From contig JAEWCF010000010.1 of assembly GCA_023390775.1 (NCBI GenBank), positions 1 through 46,697 of the forward strand: a stretch of DNA of 46,697 nucleotides, written 5' to 3'. The notes beneath the pieces are model-generated. The model made no database searches and had not been told where the DNA came from. It worked only from the letters and a program-made list of their open reading frames with translations. The position numbers were made by a program, and so were the translations under genes. The stretch is from Bacteroidota bacterium (GTDB taxonomy: Bacteria; Bacteroidota; Bacteroidia; Flavobacteriales; Flavobacteriaceae). Each line of letters opens with the position of its first letter. The first letter of the stretch is position 1. Shown here piece by piece: positions 39,362-46,697 of the stretch.

Positions 39362-39950
39362 TCTTCATTTGTTCAAGCGTCTCATAATACGCCTTCTGCT
39401 CCGGCCTGTCTTTTGGCACCTCGCGCAACGGCTCCACTTCCCGCCAGGTTGCATGCATTTCCGAAGGCAGCTGTTGGTACAGCGCGGTCCCGCGGGTTTT
39501 CCACTCGAGCATTTCGTCGCTGACGTCCTTGACGATGGCCGCTGGATTTCCGGCGACGATCTTTCGCGCGGGAACCTTCATTCCGGCTTTGACAAAGGCC
39601 AATGCGCCGACGATGCTGCCACCGCCAACCTCGGCATCGTCCATGATCACGGCGTTCATCCCAACGAGCACATTGCGACCGATATTCGCACCGTGAACAA
39701 TGGCCCCGTGCCCGATGTGCGCACCTTCTTTGAGCGTGATGCTCTTGCCCGGGAACATGTGGATCGTGCAATTCTCTTGCACATTGCAACCGTCCTCGAT
39801 CACGATTCCGCCCCAATCGCCCCGAATCGCCGCGCCCGGCCCGATGTAGCAATCCCTGCCGATGATCACGTTTCCGGTGACCGCCGCCAGCGGGTGCACG
39901 AAAGATGATTCATGGATAACGGGGATGAAGAAGTTGAATTCGTAAATCAT
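39345..39950 (-). CDS. paaY: PaaY-like hexapeptide-repeat protein (gamma-carbonic-anhydrase fold)
   Basis: 201 aa from ATG 39950; an 11-codon extension upstream lies in AT-rich leader and is rejected. Left-handed beta-helix hexapeptide repeats (NVIIGRDCYIGPGAAIRGDW, HIGHGAIVHGANIGRNVLVG), with the three zinc-site histidines of the gamma-CA fold (TIHMFPG, GAHIGHG, AIVHGA). PaaY in E. coli is a thioesterase protecting against inhibitory CoA esters in phenylacetate degradation. The C-terminal helix (AYYETLEQMKKSNGL) is also PaaY-like. The position inside the paa block supports the name. Confidence 0.85.
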   Translation of the reverse strand: MIYEFNFFIPVIHESSFVHPLAAVTGNVIIGRDCYIGPGAAIRGDWGGIVIEDGCNVQENCTIHMFPGKSITLKEGAHIGHGAIVHGANIGRNVLVGMNAVIMDDAEVGGGSIVGALAFVKAGMKVPARKIVAGNPAAIVKDVSDEMLEWKTRGTALYQQLPSEMHATWREVEPLREVPKDRPEQKAYYETLEQMKKSNGL

Positions 39951-40018
39951 AATGTACCAATTATTTAATGTATTAATATGCAAATTACCTACTAAGTTGA
40001 TTCTTGCGGAATTGGTAT

Positions 40019-40047
40019 ATTTTCACATTAATCAATTTTCACATTTA
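40019..40047. repeat. TTTTCACATTAATCAATTTTCACATTT direct words
   Basis: TTTTCACATT is repeated within 17 nt in the gap between the enoyl-CoA hydratase and paaY, next to the terminator hairpin. Confidence 0.55.
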
Positions 40048-40072
40048 AAAAATTCCTACCGGAATTTTTTAA
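40045..40072 (-). terminator. intrinsic terminator overlapping the hydratase stop codon
   Basis: Minus strand TTAAAAAATTCC GGTA GGAATTTTTTAA: a 12-bp stem with tetraloop ending in a T-run. The stop codon TAG is in the loop, so the last codons (LKKFR) form the left arm. Confidence 0.8.
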
Positions 40073-40805
40073 GCGTTTCCTTCGTAAACTCACTCAACAC
40101 CAGCCTGCCTGAAATCGCCGCTCGCTCAGACAGAAGCATGTCCCAATCCTCGGTGCCCTTCCAGAAGATCCGCTTCATCTCGTGCATGGCCTCGGGGTTG
40201 TAGGTGCACAGGTGGCGGGCGAAAGAGTCGATTGCCTCGTCCATCACCTCGATCGAGTCGAAGACATTGGCGTAAAGCCCTTTGGCGCGGGCCCATTCGG
40301 CTTCGTAGAAGGAGTTGGCATCGATGGCGATCTGCGACATGGCCGAAACCCCGATCTTGCGCTCGATGGCCGGGCTCACCACGAAAGGACCGATGCCCAC
40401 GTTGAGCTCGCTGAGCTTGATGGCGGCAAATTTGGTCGCGATGCAATAATCCGATGCCGCGGCGATTCCCACTCCACCTCCGACGGCCTTGCCTTGGACG
40501 CGCCCGATGATGAACTTGGGGCACTTGCGCATCGCGTTGATCACGTTGGCGAATCCCGAGAAAAACACTTTACCGGTCGCCGCATCGTCTATCGAGATCA
40601 GTTCGCGGAAACTCGCCCCGGCGCAAAACGTCCGGTCGCCACCGCTTCGCAGGATGATGACCTTGACCGCATCATTCTTGCCGGCCGCGGTGATGTGGTC
40701 GGCGAGTTGGGAGAGAATCGTGCCCGGAAGGCTGTTCTGTTCCGGGTGAAAGAACTCAACGGTAGCGATTTGGTCGTTGATGAGGGTTTTTACGTATGGT
40801 TCCAT
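40056..40805 (-). CDS. enoyl-CoA hydratase/isomerase (phenylacetate cluster)
   Basis: 249 aa crotonase-fold protein. Contains DRTFCAGASFRELISI (oxyanion-hole region), GRVQGKAVGGGVGIAAASDY, and LNVGIGPFVVSPAIERKIG. The usual second catalytic glutamate (GxxPxxG) region reads GIGPFVVSP, so hydratase chemistry may be altered. It sits between paaZ and paaY, so it could be PaaF- or PaaG-like or act on another acyl-CoA; the cluster already has a second, partial paralogue at 46443. No paa letter is given because sequence alone does not decide. Confidence 0.85.
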   Translation of the reverse strand: MEPYVKTLINDQIATVEFFHPEQNSLPGTILSQLADHITAAGKNDAVKVIILRSGGDRTFCAGASFRELISIDDAATGKVFFSGFANVINAMRKCPKFIIGRVQGKAVGGGVGIAAASDYCIATKFAAIKLSELNVGIGPFVVSPAIERKIGVSAMSQIAIDANSFYEAEWARAKGLYANVFDSIEVMDEAIDSFARHLCTYNPEAMHEMKRIFWKGTEDWDMLLSERAAISGRLVLSEFTKETLKKFR

Positions 40806-40880
40806 ACTTGGTTATGGGTTATGAGTAATGGGTCTTGGGACCTCAATTATTCATTATTAATTATTCATTATTAATTGTCC
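40806..40880. repeat. ATGGGTTATGAG and TATTCATTATTAATTA tracts
   Basis: TTGGTTATGGGTTATGAGTA, ATGGGTCTTGGG, then ATTATTCATTATTAATTATT and TCATTATTAATTG. The AT part is a near relative of the tract at 43490-43524; the G part is related to 8091-8110. Confidence 0.8.
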
Positions 40881-40956
40881 TAGCCCGGATGGCAGCGGCA
40901 TCCTTTTTTGCGGCGCCAGCCCAAAAAAGATACAGCGGACAGCCGGAAAAAGCTCC
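40881..40956. repeat. dispersed hairpin element, copy 2
   Basis: GATGGCAGCGGCATCCTTTT, loop, AAAAAAGATACAGCGGACAG, then CCGGAAAAAGCTCC. Same order as copy 1 at 5708. CATCCTTTTTTG can pair with CAAAAAAGAT. Its right end reaches the paaZ stop codon (40956-40958). Confidence 0.82.
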
Positions 40957-43451
40957 TAATCCAAAATTCCGAACTGCTCGAAATGGTGGTTGAAATGCTT
41001 GGTGTTGAGCAGATCCCACTCGAACTTGTCCATCATCCCGAAGACCGCGTTCTTGGTGCGGGCGTCGGGGTTTTCCTTGAAATATTTCTCGTAGGCGGCA
41101 TAAGCCTCGCGCATTTTGGCCTTGGCAGTCTCCAGGTCCGGGTGCCGAAGGTCCTCGAGCGCGTCGGGTTTCATGAGCGGGTGCTTGTGGCCTTTGGGCA
41201 TCGGTTTGTGGCTGAAGATCATCTCGCGGTATTTGTCGAGGTGTTCGGCCGGCGTTGAGATTTCGTATTCGCCATAATTATTGGCAGCCATCATCAGAGC
41301 CGATTCCAGGTGCTCCACCATGTGCTGCGGGGTCATCGTGCCCCAATTGGCCTTGTGGTTCACCGTGAGTTTGGTTAAATACTCGTCGATGTTCTGGTGG
41401 CCGATGGCCTTGAACGGCGAGCGCTTCTGAACCATGGTCAAAATGGTGGCGATGGCACACAGCTCATCGTTTTGGTCAAAAACCTCAACAAACCACTTGA
41501 CGATTCCCGACGGCATTTCCTCGCCGCGGCTGTCGCGCTCCACCTTTTGCTTGCAGGTGAGGCGGACGTATATCGTGTCGTTGTCGTAGATCGGGCGAAG
41601 GAAACGGCACTCCTCGAGACCGTAATTCGCGGCGACGGGTCCTTTGCCCGGCCAGACGAAAAGCCCGGCGGCGGCTGCCAAAATGAAATAGCCGTGCGCG
41701 GTGCGTTTCTCGAAAATGCTGCCCTTGAGCGAGGTGACGTCGGTGTGGGCGTAAAAATGGTCCCACGTGAGGTTGGCGAAGTTGACGATGTCGATGTCGG
41801 TGACCGTGCGCTTGTGCGTCTTGATCGACATGCCTGGCTCGATGTCGTCCCAGTGATATTGGAACGGATGCTTGTCGGCTTCCTTATACGCCGAATTCGG
41901 CTGGTAGATGCCCGTGATCTCGGTGAGGGTCGTCGGGCTTCCTTGCACGGCGCAACGCTGCATATAATGCTTGATCCCGCGCAGTCCGCCCATTTCCTCG
42001 CCTCCGCCCGCGCGGCCCGGTCCGCCGTGGACGAGTTGCGGCAGCGGCGAACCGTGGCCGGTGGACTGCTTGGCATTTTCGCGGTTCAAAACCAATATCC
42101 TTCCGTGGTGCGAGGCAGCGCCGATGACGTATTCCTTGGCGATCCTGTCGTCGTTGGTGACGATGGACGACACGAGCGATCCCTTGCCCATTTTGGCGAG
42201 TTCGATGGCGTCGTCAATGGTTTTGTAAGGCATCAGCGTCGCGACGGGACCGAATGCCTCGATCTCATGGACGTACTGATTCTTGAACGGATTGTCTTCG
42301 CGGAGTAGCATCGGTGAGATAAAAGCACCCTTCGAGGCGTCCGCGCCGATGGTGTCAATTTTATCGTAATCGCCGTAGACGATGGATGCCGTCTTGGCGA
42401 TTTCGCGGGTGCGGTCCTGCACCTTTTGGACTTCCTCGCGTGAAACCAGCGCGCCCATGCGGACTTCCTTGAGCCTCGGGTCGCCGATGGTGACCTTGTC
42501 GAGCGCCTTACCGAGGGCGATCTGGACGTCCTCCATGTATTTTTCGGGGACGATGACGCGGCGGATGGCGGTGCATTTTTGGCCGCACTTGACGGTCATT
42601 TCGCTGCGCACCTGGCTGACGAAAAGGTCGAATTCGGGCGTTCCCGGAGCGGCATCCTCACCTAATATCGAGCAGTTGAGTGAGTCGGCTTCCATGTTGA
42701 ACGGCACCGATTCATTGACGATCATGGTGTGCGCCTTGAGTTTGCGCCCCGTGTCGGCCGAACCCGTAAAGGTCACCACGTCCTGGCTTTGTACATGGTC
42801 CAGAATTTTGGTCGCCGATCCGCAGATGAGCTGCAATGCGCCCTCGGGCAGGATTCCGGAGGCAATGATTTCCTTGACGACCGCCTCGGTCAAATACGAT
42901 GTTGATGTGGCCGGTTTTACAACTGCCGGCATCCCCGCCATCCAGTTGACGGCGCACTTCTCGAGCATGCCCCAGATGGGAAAATTGAAGGCGTTGATGT
43001 GTACGGCAACTCCGGGCTTGGGGACCAAAATATGATGCGCCATGAAGCGTCCGCCACGCGAAAGGTCGATCGGGTCGCCCTCCACGTCATACGGCTGGTT
43101 GGGGAACGATTTCCGCAGCGAGGCATTGGCAAACAGGTTCCCGAAACCTCCTTCGATGTCGATCCACGAATCCACTCGGGTCGCGCCCGTCCGGTAACTG
43201 ATCTCGTAAAACTGTTCCTTGCGCTTGGTGAGGTACATCGCCAATGCCTTGAGCATGTTGCCGCGTTCCTGAAAGGTCATCTTGCGGAGTTTTGCACCAC
43301 CCGTGGTCCGGCCGTAGTGCAGCACTTTTTCAAAGTCGATCCCTTCGGCCGAGGCAAATGCAATGGTCTCTCCCGTAACGGCATCGACGAGCGGTGTTCC
43401 GCTTCCCGAGCCCTCGATCCATTGGCCGGATATGTAGTTTTGTACTTTCAT
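40956..43451 (-). CDS. paaZ: PaaZ: oxepin-CoA hydrolase / semialdehyde dehydrogenase with C-terminal extension
   Basis: 831 aa. Residues 1 to about 510 are aldehyde dehydrogenase with E254 (FNMEADSLNC) and C293 (GQKCTAIRR). Residues about 525-676 are an (R)-hydratase hot-dog domain with D564 and H569 in DHFYAHT. E. coli PaaZ ends around 680; here about 155 more residues follow (IGHQNIDEYLTKLTVNHKAN, PQHMVEHLESALMMAANNYG, NAVFGMMDKFEWDLLNTKHF), resembling a DinB/DUF1569-like four-helix domain with several histidines. PaaZ opens the oxepin ring and oxidises the semialdehyde to 3-oxo-5,6-dehydrosuberyl-CoA. Confidence 0.95.
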   Translation of the reverse strand: MKVQNYISGQWIEGSGSGTPLVDAVTGETIAFASAEGIDFEKVLHYGRTTGGAKLRKMTFQERGNMLKALAMYLTKRKEQFYEISYRTGATRVDSWIDIEGGFGNLFANASLRKSFPNQPYDVEGDPIDLSRGGRFMAHHILVPKPGVAVHINAFNFPIWGMLEKCAVNWMAGMPAVVKPATSTSYLTEAVVKEIIASGILPEGALQLICGSATKILDHVQSQDVVTFTGSADTGRKLKAHTMIVNESVPFNMEADSLNCSILGEDAAPGTPEFDLFVSQVRSEMTVKCGQKCTAIRRVIVPEKYMEDVQIALGKALDKVTIGDPRLKEVRMGALVSREEVQKVQDRTREIAKTASIVYGDYDKIDTIGADASKGAFISPMLLREDNPFKNQYVHEIEAFGPVATLMPYKTIDDAIELAKMGKGSLVSSIVTNDDRIAKEYVIGAASHHGRILVLNRENAKQSTGHGSPLPQLVHGGPGRAGGGEEMGGLRGIKHYMQRCAVQGSPTTLTEITGIYQPNSAYKEADKHPFQYHWDDIEPGMSIKTHKRTVTDIDIVNFANLTWDHFYAHTDVTSLKGSIFEKRTAHGYFILAAAAGLFVWPGKGPVAANYGLEECRFLRPIYDNDTIYVRLTCKQKVERDSRGEEMPSGIVKWFVEVFDQNDELCAIATILTMVQKRSPFKAIGHQNIDEYLTKLTVNHKANWGTMTPQHMVEHLESALMMAANNYGEYEISTPAEHLDKYREMIFSHKPMPKGHKHPLMKPDALEDLRHPDLETAKAKMREAYAAYEKYFKENPDARTKNAVFGMMDKFEWDLLNTKHFNHHFEQFGILD

Positions 43452-43524
43452 TGTAGTGGCTTGTAATTAGTGGCTGGTGGCTTGAAGCCCAATTATTAAT
43501 TATTACTTATTAATTATTAATTGA
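43452..43524. repeat. TAGTGGC and AATTATTAATT tracts
   Basis: GTAGTGGCTTGTAATTAGTG and GCTGGTGGCTTGAAGC (43453-43486), then AATTATTAATTATTACTTAT and TAATTATTAATTG (43490-43524). The second tract encodes the end of paaJ: codons for INN and the stop are repeat units. Confidence 0.85.
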
Positions 43525-44718
43525 TTCTATGATCATGGCATATCCCTGCCCGACCCCAATGCACATCGTCACCAGCGCATACCGTTTGCCGGTCAGGCTT
43601 AGTTCAAGCGCCGCCGAATAGGCAATGCGCGCCCCGGTCATGCCCAGCGGATGGCCGAGTGCGATGGCGCCGCCGTTGGGATTAATGCGCGGATCGTCGT
43701 CCTTGAGGCCCCACGCGCGGATGCACGCGAGCGCCTGCGAGGCGAAGGCTTCGTTGAGTTCGATCAGGTCCATGTCGTCCATCGTGAGGCCGGCTTTCGC
43801 CAGCGCCTTGTTGGCTGCTTTCACCGGTCCGATGCCCATGATGCGGGGTTCGTTGCCGATGACCGCCGAACTAACGATGCGCGCCAGCGGTTTCAGGTTG
43901 TATTTTTTTACGGCAGAATCCGATGCGACAATTACGGCAGCCGCACCATCGTTCAATCCCGATGCGTTTCCGGCCGTGACGCTCCCGTCTTTTTTGAAGG
44001 CGCCGCGCAGTTTGGCAAGCCCTTCCATGGACGTTGTCGGTTTGACGAATTCGTCCTTGTCGAAGATTTTCGGCTCGCCTTTTCGCTGCGGAATCTCCAC
44101 CGCGACGATTTCCCTGGCGTGGCGTCCATTGCTTTGTGCGGCGGCAGCCTTTTGCTGGCTCCGGAGCGCGAAAGCGTCCTGATCCTCCCGGGAAATACTG
44201 AATTTCTCGACGAGGTTCTCGGCCGTCTCGCCCATGGCGTCGCAACCGTACATTTCCTTCATCTTCGGGTTGATAAACCGCCACCCGAAGCTCGAATCGT
44301 ACATCTTGGCATCGGTCCCAAAGGCGGATGATGGTTTGGAAATGACCATCGGCCCACGGGTCATGTTCTCCACGCCGCCAGCAATGAAGACGTCGCCGTC
44401 GCCCGCCATGATCGCTCGGTGCGCATGCACGATCGCCGAGAGACCCGATGCGCATAAACGATTCACCGTTTCACCGGGTACGGTCTGCGGAAGCCCCGCC
44501 AACAGCAGTGCCATTCGGGCCACGTTGCGGTTGTCCTCGCCGGCCTGATTGGCGCAGCCCAAAATCACGTCGTCATAGGCGTCCGTCGGAATTTCGGGAT
44601 GGCGTTCGGCGATGGTCTTGATGACAATCGCGGCCAGGTCGTCGGCGCGCACGGCCGATAGCGTGCCCTGGTAAGAGCCGATTGGGGTGCGGACGCCGTC
44701 GATGATGTATGAATTCAT
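43510..44718 (-). CDS. paaJ: acetyl-CoA acyltransferase PaaJ (3-oxoadipyl-CoA/3-oxo-5,6-dehydrosuberyl-CoA thiolase)
   Basis: 402 aa thiolase. C89 in NRLCASGLSA is the nucleophile, H356 in GGAIALGHPLGMTGAR and C386 in MCIGVGQG complete the site. VILGCANQAGEDNRNVARMA is characteristic of PaaJ/PcaF thiolases. It performs the two thiolytic steps of phenylacetate degradation. Flanked by paaI and paaZ. Its last codons are supplied by an AATTATT repeat. Confidence 0.94.
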   Translation of the reverse strand: MNSYIIDGVRTPIGSYQGTLSAVRADDLAAIVIKTIAERHPEIPTDAYDDVILGCANQAGEDNRNVARMALLLAGLPQTVPGETVNRLCASGLSAIVHAHRAIMAGDGDVFIAGGVENMTRGPMVISKPSSAFGTDAKMYDSSFGWRFINPKMKEMYGCDAMGETAENLVEKFSISREDQDAFALRSQQKAAAAQSNGRHAREIVAVEIPQRKGEPKIFDKDEFVKPTTSMEGLAKLRGAFKKDGSVTAGNASGLNDGAAAVIVASDSAVKKYNLKPLARIVSSAVIGNEPRIMGIGPVKAANKALAKAGLTMDDMDLIELNEAFASQALACIRAWGLKDDDPRINPNGGAIALGHPLGMTGARIAYSAALELSLTGKRYALVTMCIGVGQGYAMIIESINN

Positions 44719-44805
44719 TTGTTAGTTGTTAGGGATTAGTGGCTAGTGGCTAGTGGTTAGGAGCTGCAAGGGAATCGGTTTATCCAACGACTAGCCACCA
44801 GCCAA
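44719..44805. repeat. TAGTGGC repeat with inverted partner
   Basis: TTAGTGGCTAGTGGCTAGTGG (about 44737-44757) is a direct heptad repeat. At 44791-44803 the opposite sense CTAGCCACCAGCC appears; GGCTAGTGGCTAG and CTAGCCACCAGCC pair at 12 of 13 positions across a 37-nt loop. The right arm provides the stop codon and last two residues (GG) of paaI. Confidence 0.75.
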
Positions 44806-45210
44806 TTCTTTCCATTGCCGGTCGCTGCGGAATACGGTGCCTTTGAAAAGGGCCACTATTTTATCTTGTTTCTTTATTTCGATGGTGTAAAACCCGAATT
44901 TGTTCTTTAAAGAGTTCTCCATTGCGGTTGCGGTGATCACGTCGCCTTCGGCCAGCGTCTCGATGTGGTTGATGGTCGTATCGATGGATACCGATTGCCT
45001 GCCGTGCGAATTTGACGCGAAGGCCAGGGCACTGTCGGCGAGCGAATAGGTAATCCCACCGTGCGCGATGCCGAATCCGTTGAGCATCTCGGCGCGGACG
45101 GTCATCGAAAGGGTGCATTGCCCTTCGGAAATATGATCGACCGAAATCCCCAGCCATCGGCTGAAGGCGTCGTTTTCCATCATCTTAACTACGATCTGCC
45201 GCGGGCTCAT
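44791..45210 (-). CDS. paaI: PaaI hydroxyphenylacetyl-CoA thioesterase
   Basis: 139 aa hot-dog thioesterase. AEMLNGFGIAHGGITYSLAD (about 60-79) holds the N-G-HGG motif and the catalytic acidic D; FASNSHGRQSVSIDTTINH follows. It releases CoA from dead-end hydroxyphenylacetyl-CoA intermediates. Overlaps paaH by 4 nt (ATGA). The C-terminus WKELAGG differs from usual ends because the last GGT-GGC-TAG lies in a repeat. Confidence 0.94.
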   Translation of the reverse strand: MSPRQIVVKMMENDAFSRWLGISVDHISEGQCTLSMTVRAEMLNGFGIAHGGITYSLADSALAFASNSHGRQSVSIDTTINHIETLAEGDVITATAMENSLKNKFGFYTIEIKKQDKIVALFKGTVFRSDRQWKELAGG

Positions 45211-46355
45211 GCGAAAAATGTTTTTCCAGAAGCCGCCATCCGCCTGAGCAAAACGCTGCAGCGGTAACGGTCCTCGCGGTATTCGTCATAGAGCGCATTG
45301 AGTTTTTCGACGCACCAGCTAATGCCTTTTTCGTCGGCCCAGGCCAAAAGCCCTTTGGGATAATTGACGCCCTTGGTCATGGCATTGTCGATATCCTGTG
45401 CCGATGCGATGTTCAGGTGCAATGCTTCGGCCGCCTCGTTGATGAGCATCACCAGGACGCGTTCAAAAATGTATGGCAGATTTGCCGATGCATCGGGCGT
45501 GGGCAATTCGGAAGAATAATCATAGAAGCCGCGGCCGGACTTTCGGCCAAAAAACCCGGCCTCTACAAGGCGTTTCTGCGTGAATGAGGGTTTATATCTC
45601 GGGTCGTAATAAAACGCCGAAAAAACGGTTTCGGTCACGGTGTAATTGACGTCGTGCCCGATGAAATCCATCAATTCGAAAGGCCCCATGCGGAAGCCGC
45701 CAAGCGTTTTCATTGCGTGGTCGATGGTCGCAAAATCGGCGACGCCTTCCTCGTAAATCCGGAGCGCCTCGCCATAAAAAGGGCGCGCGACGCGGTTGAC
45801 GATGAAGCCCGGTGTGTCTTTGGCTACCGCCACCACTTTCTTCCACCTTGCGATAGTCTGGACCGTTTTGTCAAGTACCGACTGGCTTGTCTGCACGGCT
45901 GGAATCACCTCAACAAGCTGCATCAGCGGAGCGGGATTGAAAAAATGTATTCCGATGACACGGCTCGAATTTTTGCACGCCGAGGCAATCGACGCGATCG
46001 AGAGCGATGAGGTGTTGGAGGCCAAAATGCATTCGGAACTTACGATAGCTTCCAGATCGGCGAAAAGTTTTTTCTTAATGTCCAGGTTTTCAACGATCGC
46101 CTCGATGACCAGGTCGGCATCGGAAAGCGCCGAAAGTTCGGTTATACAGCCAATGTTGGACTGGATGCGAACAGATTCATCGGAATCGATTTTCCCCTTC
46201 TCGACCAACTTTGCCATCGATTTCTCCAGCGACGTTTTGCTGCGGTCGAGTGCCCCGGCATTCGTGTCGACCAATTTTACGCGACAACCCGCCTGCGCCG
46301 CAACTTGTGCGATGCCGCTTCCCATGGTTCCGGATCCGATGATGGCGATGTTCAT
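45207..46355 (-). CDS. paaH: 3-hydroxyacyl-CoA dehydrogenase PaaH
   Basis: 382 aa; start at MNIAIIGSG (46355), as the 14 codons before are read from an AATTTGAA repeat. NAD-binding GSGTMGSGIAQ at 7-17, catalytic histidine/aspartate region IGIHFFNPAPLMQLVEVIP, TPGFIVNRVARPFYGEALRI, and HDVNYTVTETVFSAFYYDPR. A second, shorter C-terminal segment (VLVMLINEAAEALHLNIASA) completes the family fold. Oxidises 3-hydroxyadipyl-CoA in the pathway. Confidence 0.93.
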   Translation of the reverse strand: MNIAIIGSGTMGSGIAQVAAQAGCRVKLVDTNAGALDRSKTSLEKSMAKLVEKGKIDSDESVRIQSNIGCITELSALSDADLVIEAIVENLDIKKKLFADLEAIVSSECILASNTSSLSIASIASACKNSSRVIGIHFFNPAPLMQLVEVIPAVQTSQSVLDKTVQTIARWKKVVAVAKDTPGFIVNRVARPFYGEALRIYEEGVADFATIDHAMKTLGGFRMGPFELMDFIGHDVNYTVTETVFSAFYYDPRYKPSFTQKRLVEAGFFGRKSGRGFYDYSSELPTPDASANLPYIFERVLVMLINEAAEALHLNIASAQDIDNAMTKGVNYPKGLLAWADEKGISWCVEKLNALYDEYREDRYRCSVLLRRMAASGKTFFA

Positions 46356-46442
46356 GCTAATTTGAAGATTTGAAAATTTGAAAATTTGAATTGCCAATCA
46401 ATAAAGTTCGTTCGTCATTCGACATGCGTCATTCGTCATTCC
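46356..46442. repeat. AATTTGAAGATTTGAAA and CGTCATTC tracts
   Basis: AATTTGAAGATTTGAAAATT, TGAAAATTTGAATTGCC (46359-46396), then GTTCGTCATTCGACATGCGT and CATTCGTCATTCCTC (46409-46444). The second set is the inverse of words at 131-192. The tract fills the paaH-paaG gap. Confidence 0.8.
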
Positions 46443-46697
46443 TCAATTCCCTTTAAACTTCGGCGCCCTTTTCTCCACAAACGCCGTCACACCCTCATTG
46501 TAATCATGCGATTCGCTGGCCTCGATTTGCATGTCGGACTCCATCTTGAGCTGTTCCTGGAGGTTGTTGACCATCGAACGGTTTAGCAATTTCTTGGTAA
46601 GCGCGAGCGCGTGGGTTGGCATTTCGGCCAAAGTGTGCGCGAGTTTGTTGATCTCTTCTTCAAAAAATGCCACGGGGTAGAACTTGTAGATCATCCC
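46443..46697 (-). CDS. enoyl-CoA hydratase/isomerase C-terminus, PaaG-like, 5' end outside window
   Basis: At least 84 residues; the reading frame stays open through the window edge (GMIYKFYPV continues a crotonase core). AEMPTHALALTKKLLNRSMV, LKMESDMQIEASESHDYNEG and VTAFVEKRAPKFKGN are the usual C-terminal features of PaaG/PaaF-type enoyl-CoA isomerases. It starts the paa genes seen here. Whether it is PaaG (epoxide-to-oxepin isomerase) or PaaF needs the missing part. Confidence 0.85.
   Translation of the reverse strand, partial: GMIYKFYPVAFFEEEINKLAHTLAEMPTHALALTKKLLNRSMVNNLQEQLKMESDMQIEASESHDYNEGVTAFVEKRAPKFKGN

Overview
The window reads as chromosomal DNA of a G+C-rich member of the Flavobacteriaceae (Bacteroidota). 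Supporting this are a SusC/SusD pair, type IX secretion C-terminal domains, GLPGLI/PNGase-F-type secreted proteins, a paired CBS-domain cystathionine-beta-synthase-like enzyme, DUF5522, the long form of LysS, and promoter-like boxes of the Bacteroidota type (TTG-N19-TAnnTTTG). No rRNA, tRNA, CRISPR array, transposase or phage gene is visible.

Layout. 1-583 is gene-free and packed with short repeats. 584-3409 (minus) holds an acyl-CoA dehydrogenase, a ComEA-like helix-hairpin-helix protein, a PspC-like protein and a DnaQ-type exonuclease. 3451-5106 (plus) is a secreted PNGase F homologue with its catalytic residues. 5107-5887 is a gene-free mosaic of repeats and hairpins. 5888-10147 (minus) holds the PLP/CBS enzyme, a DNA alkylation repair protein and a putative porin. 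10238-16790 (minus) is a SusC-SusD-lipoprotein-lipoprotein operon without any hydrolase. 16988-21010 holds rnhB, lipB, lysS and two small Spy-like periplasmic proteins. 21155-26003 (minus) is a tightly coupled operon: T9SS cargo protein, ACC-deaminase-like enzyme (apparently starting at ATT), glucosaminidase-LysM lipoprotein, hemL. 26173-33418 is mostly plus strand: a surface protein, DUF5522, urocanate hydratase, a 55-residue membrane protein, a DUF4136 lipoprotein and a CotH/lamin-tail/T9SS protein. 33415-34612 (minus) is a TIGR02588/TIGR02587-like membrane pair.

34644-46697 is one long minus-strand block. In transcription order it carries the lower phenylacetate pathway (partial paaG/F-type hydratase, paaH, paaI, paaJ, paaZ, an enoyl-CoA hydratase, paaY) and then branched-chain amino acid functions (E2 acyltransferase, ilvE, fused E1 alpha-beta). 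The Paa enzymes take ring-epoxidised phenylacetyl-CoA to acetyl-CoA and succinyl-CoA. IlvE and the E1/E2 dehydrogenase convert branched-chain amino acids to acyl-CoA. The ring epoxygenase genes and E3 are not in the window.

The most unusual feature is a set of short quasi-periodic repeat words (GGGTTTT, TAGTGGC, GACTGAT/AGCTGAC, AATTATT, GATTTGAAAA, ACTGTAAA, CGTCATT). They fill gaps between genes, form or touch stop codons, and also lie inside coding sequence. The two interdomain linkers of the E2 acyltransferase are written in these words, and the E1 subunit carries a 129-nt in-frame insert made of C-rich palindromic repeat.
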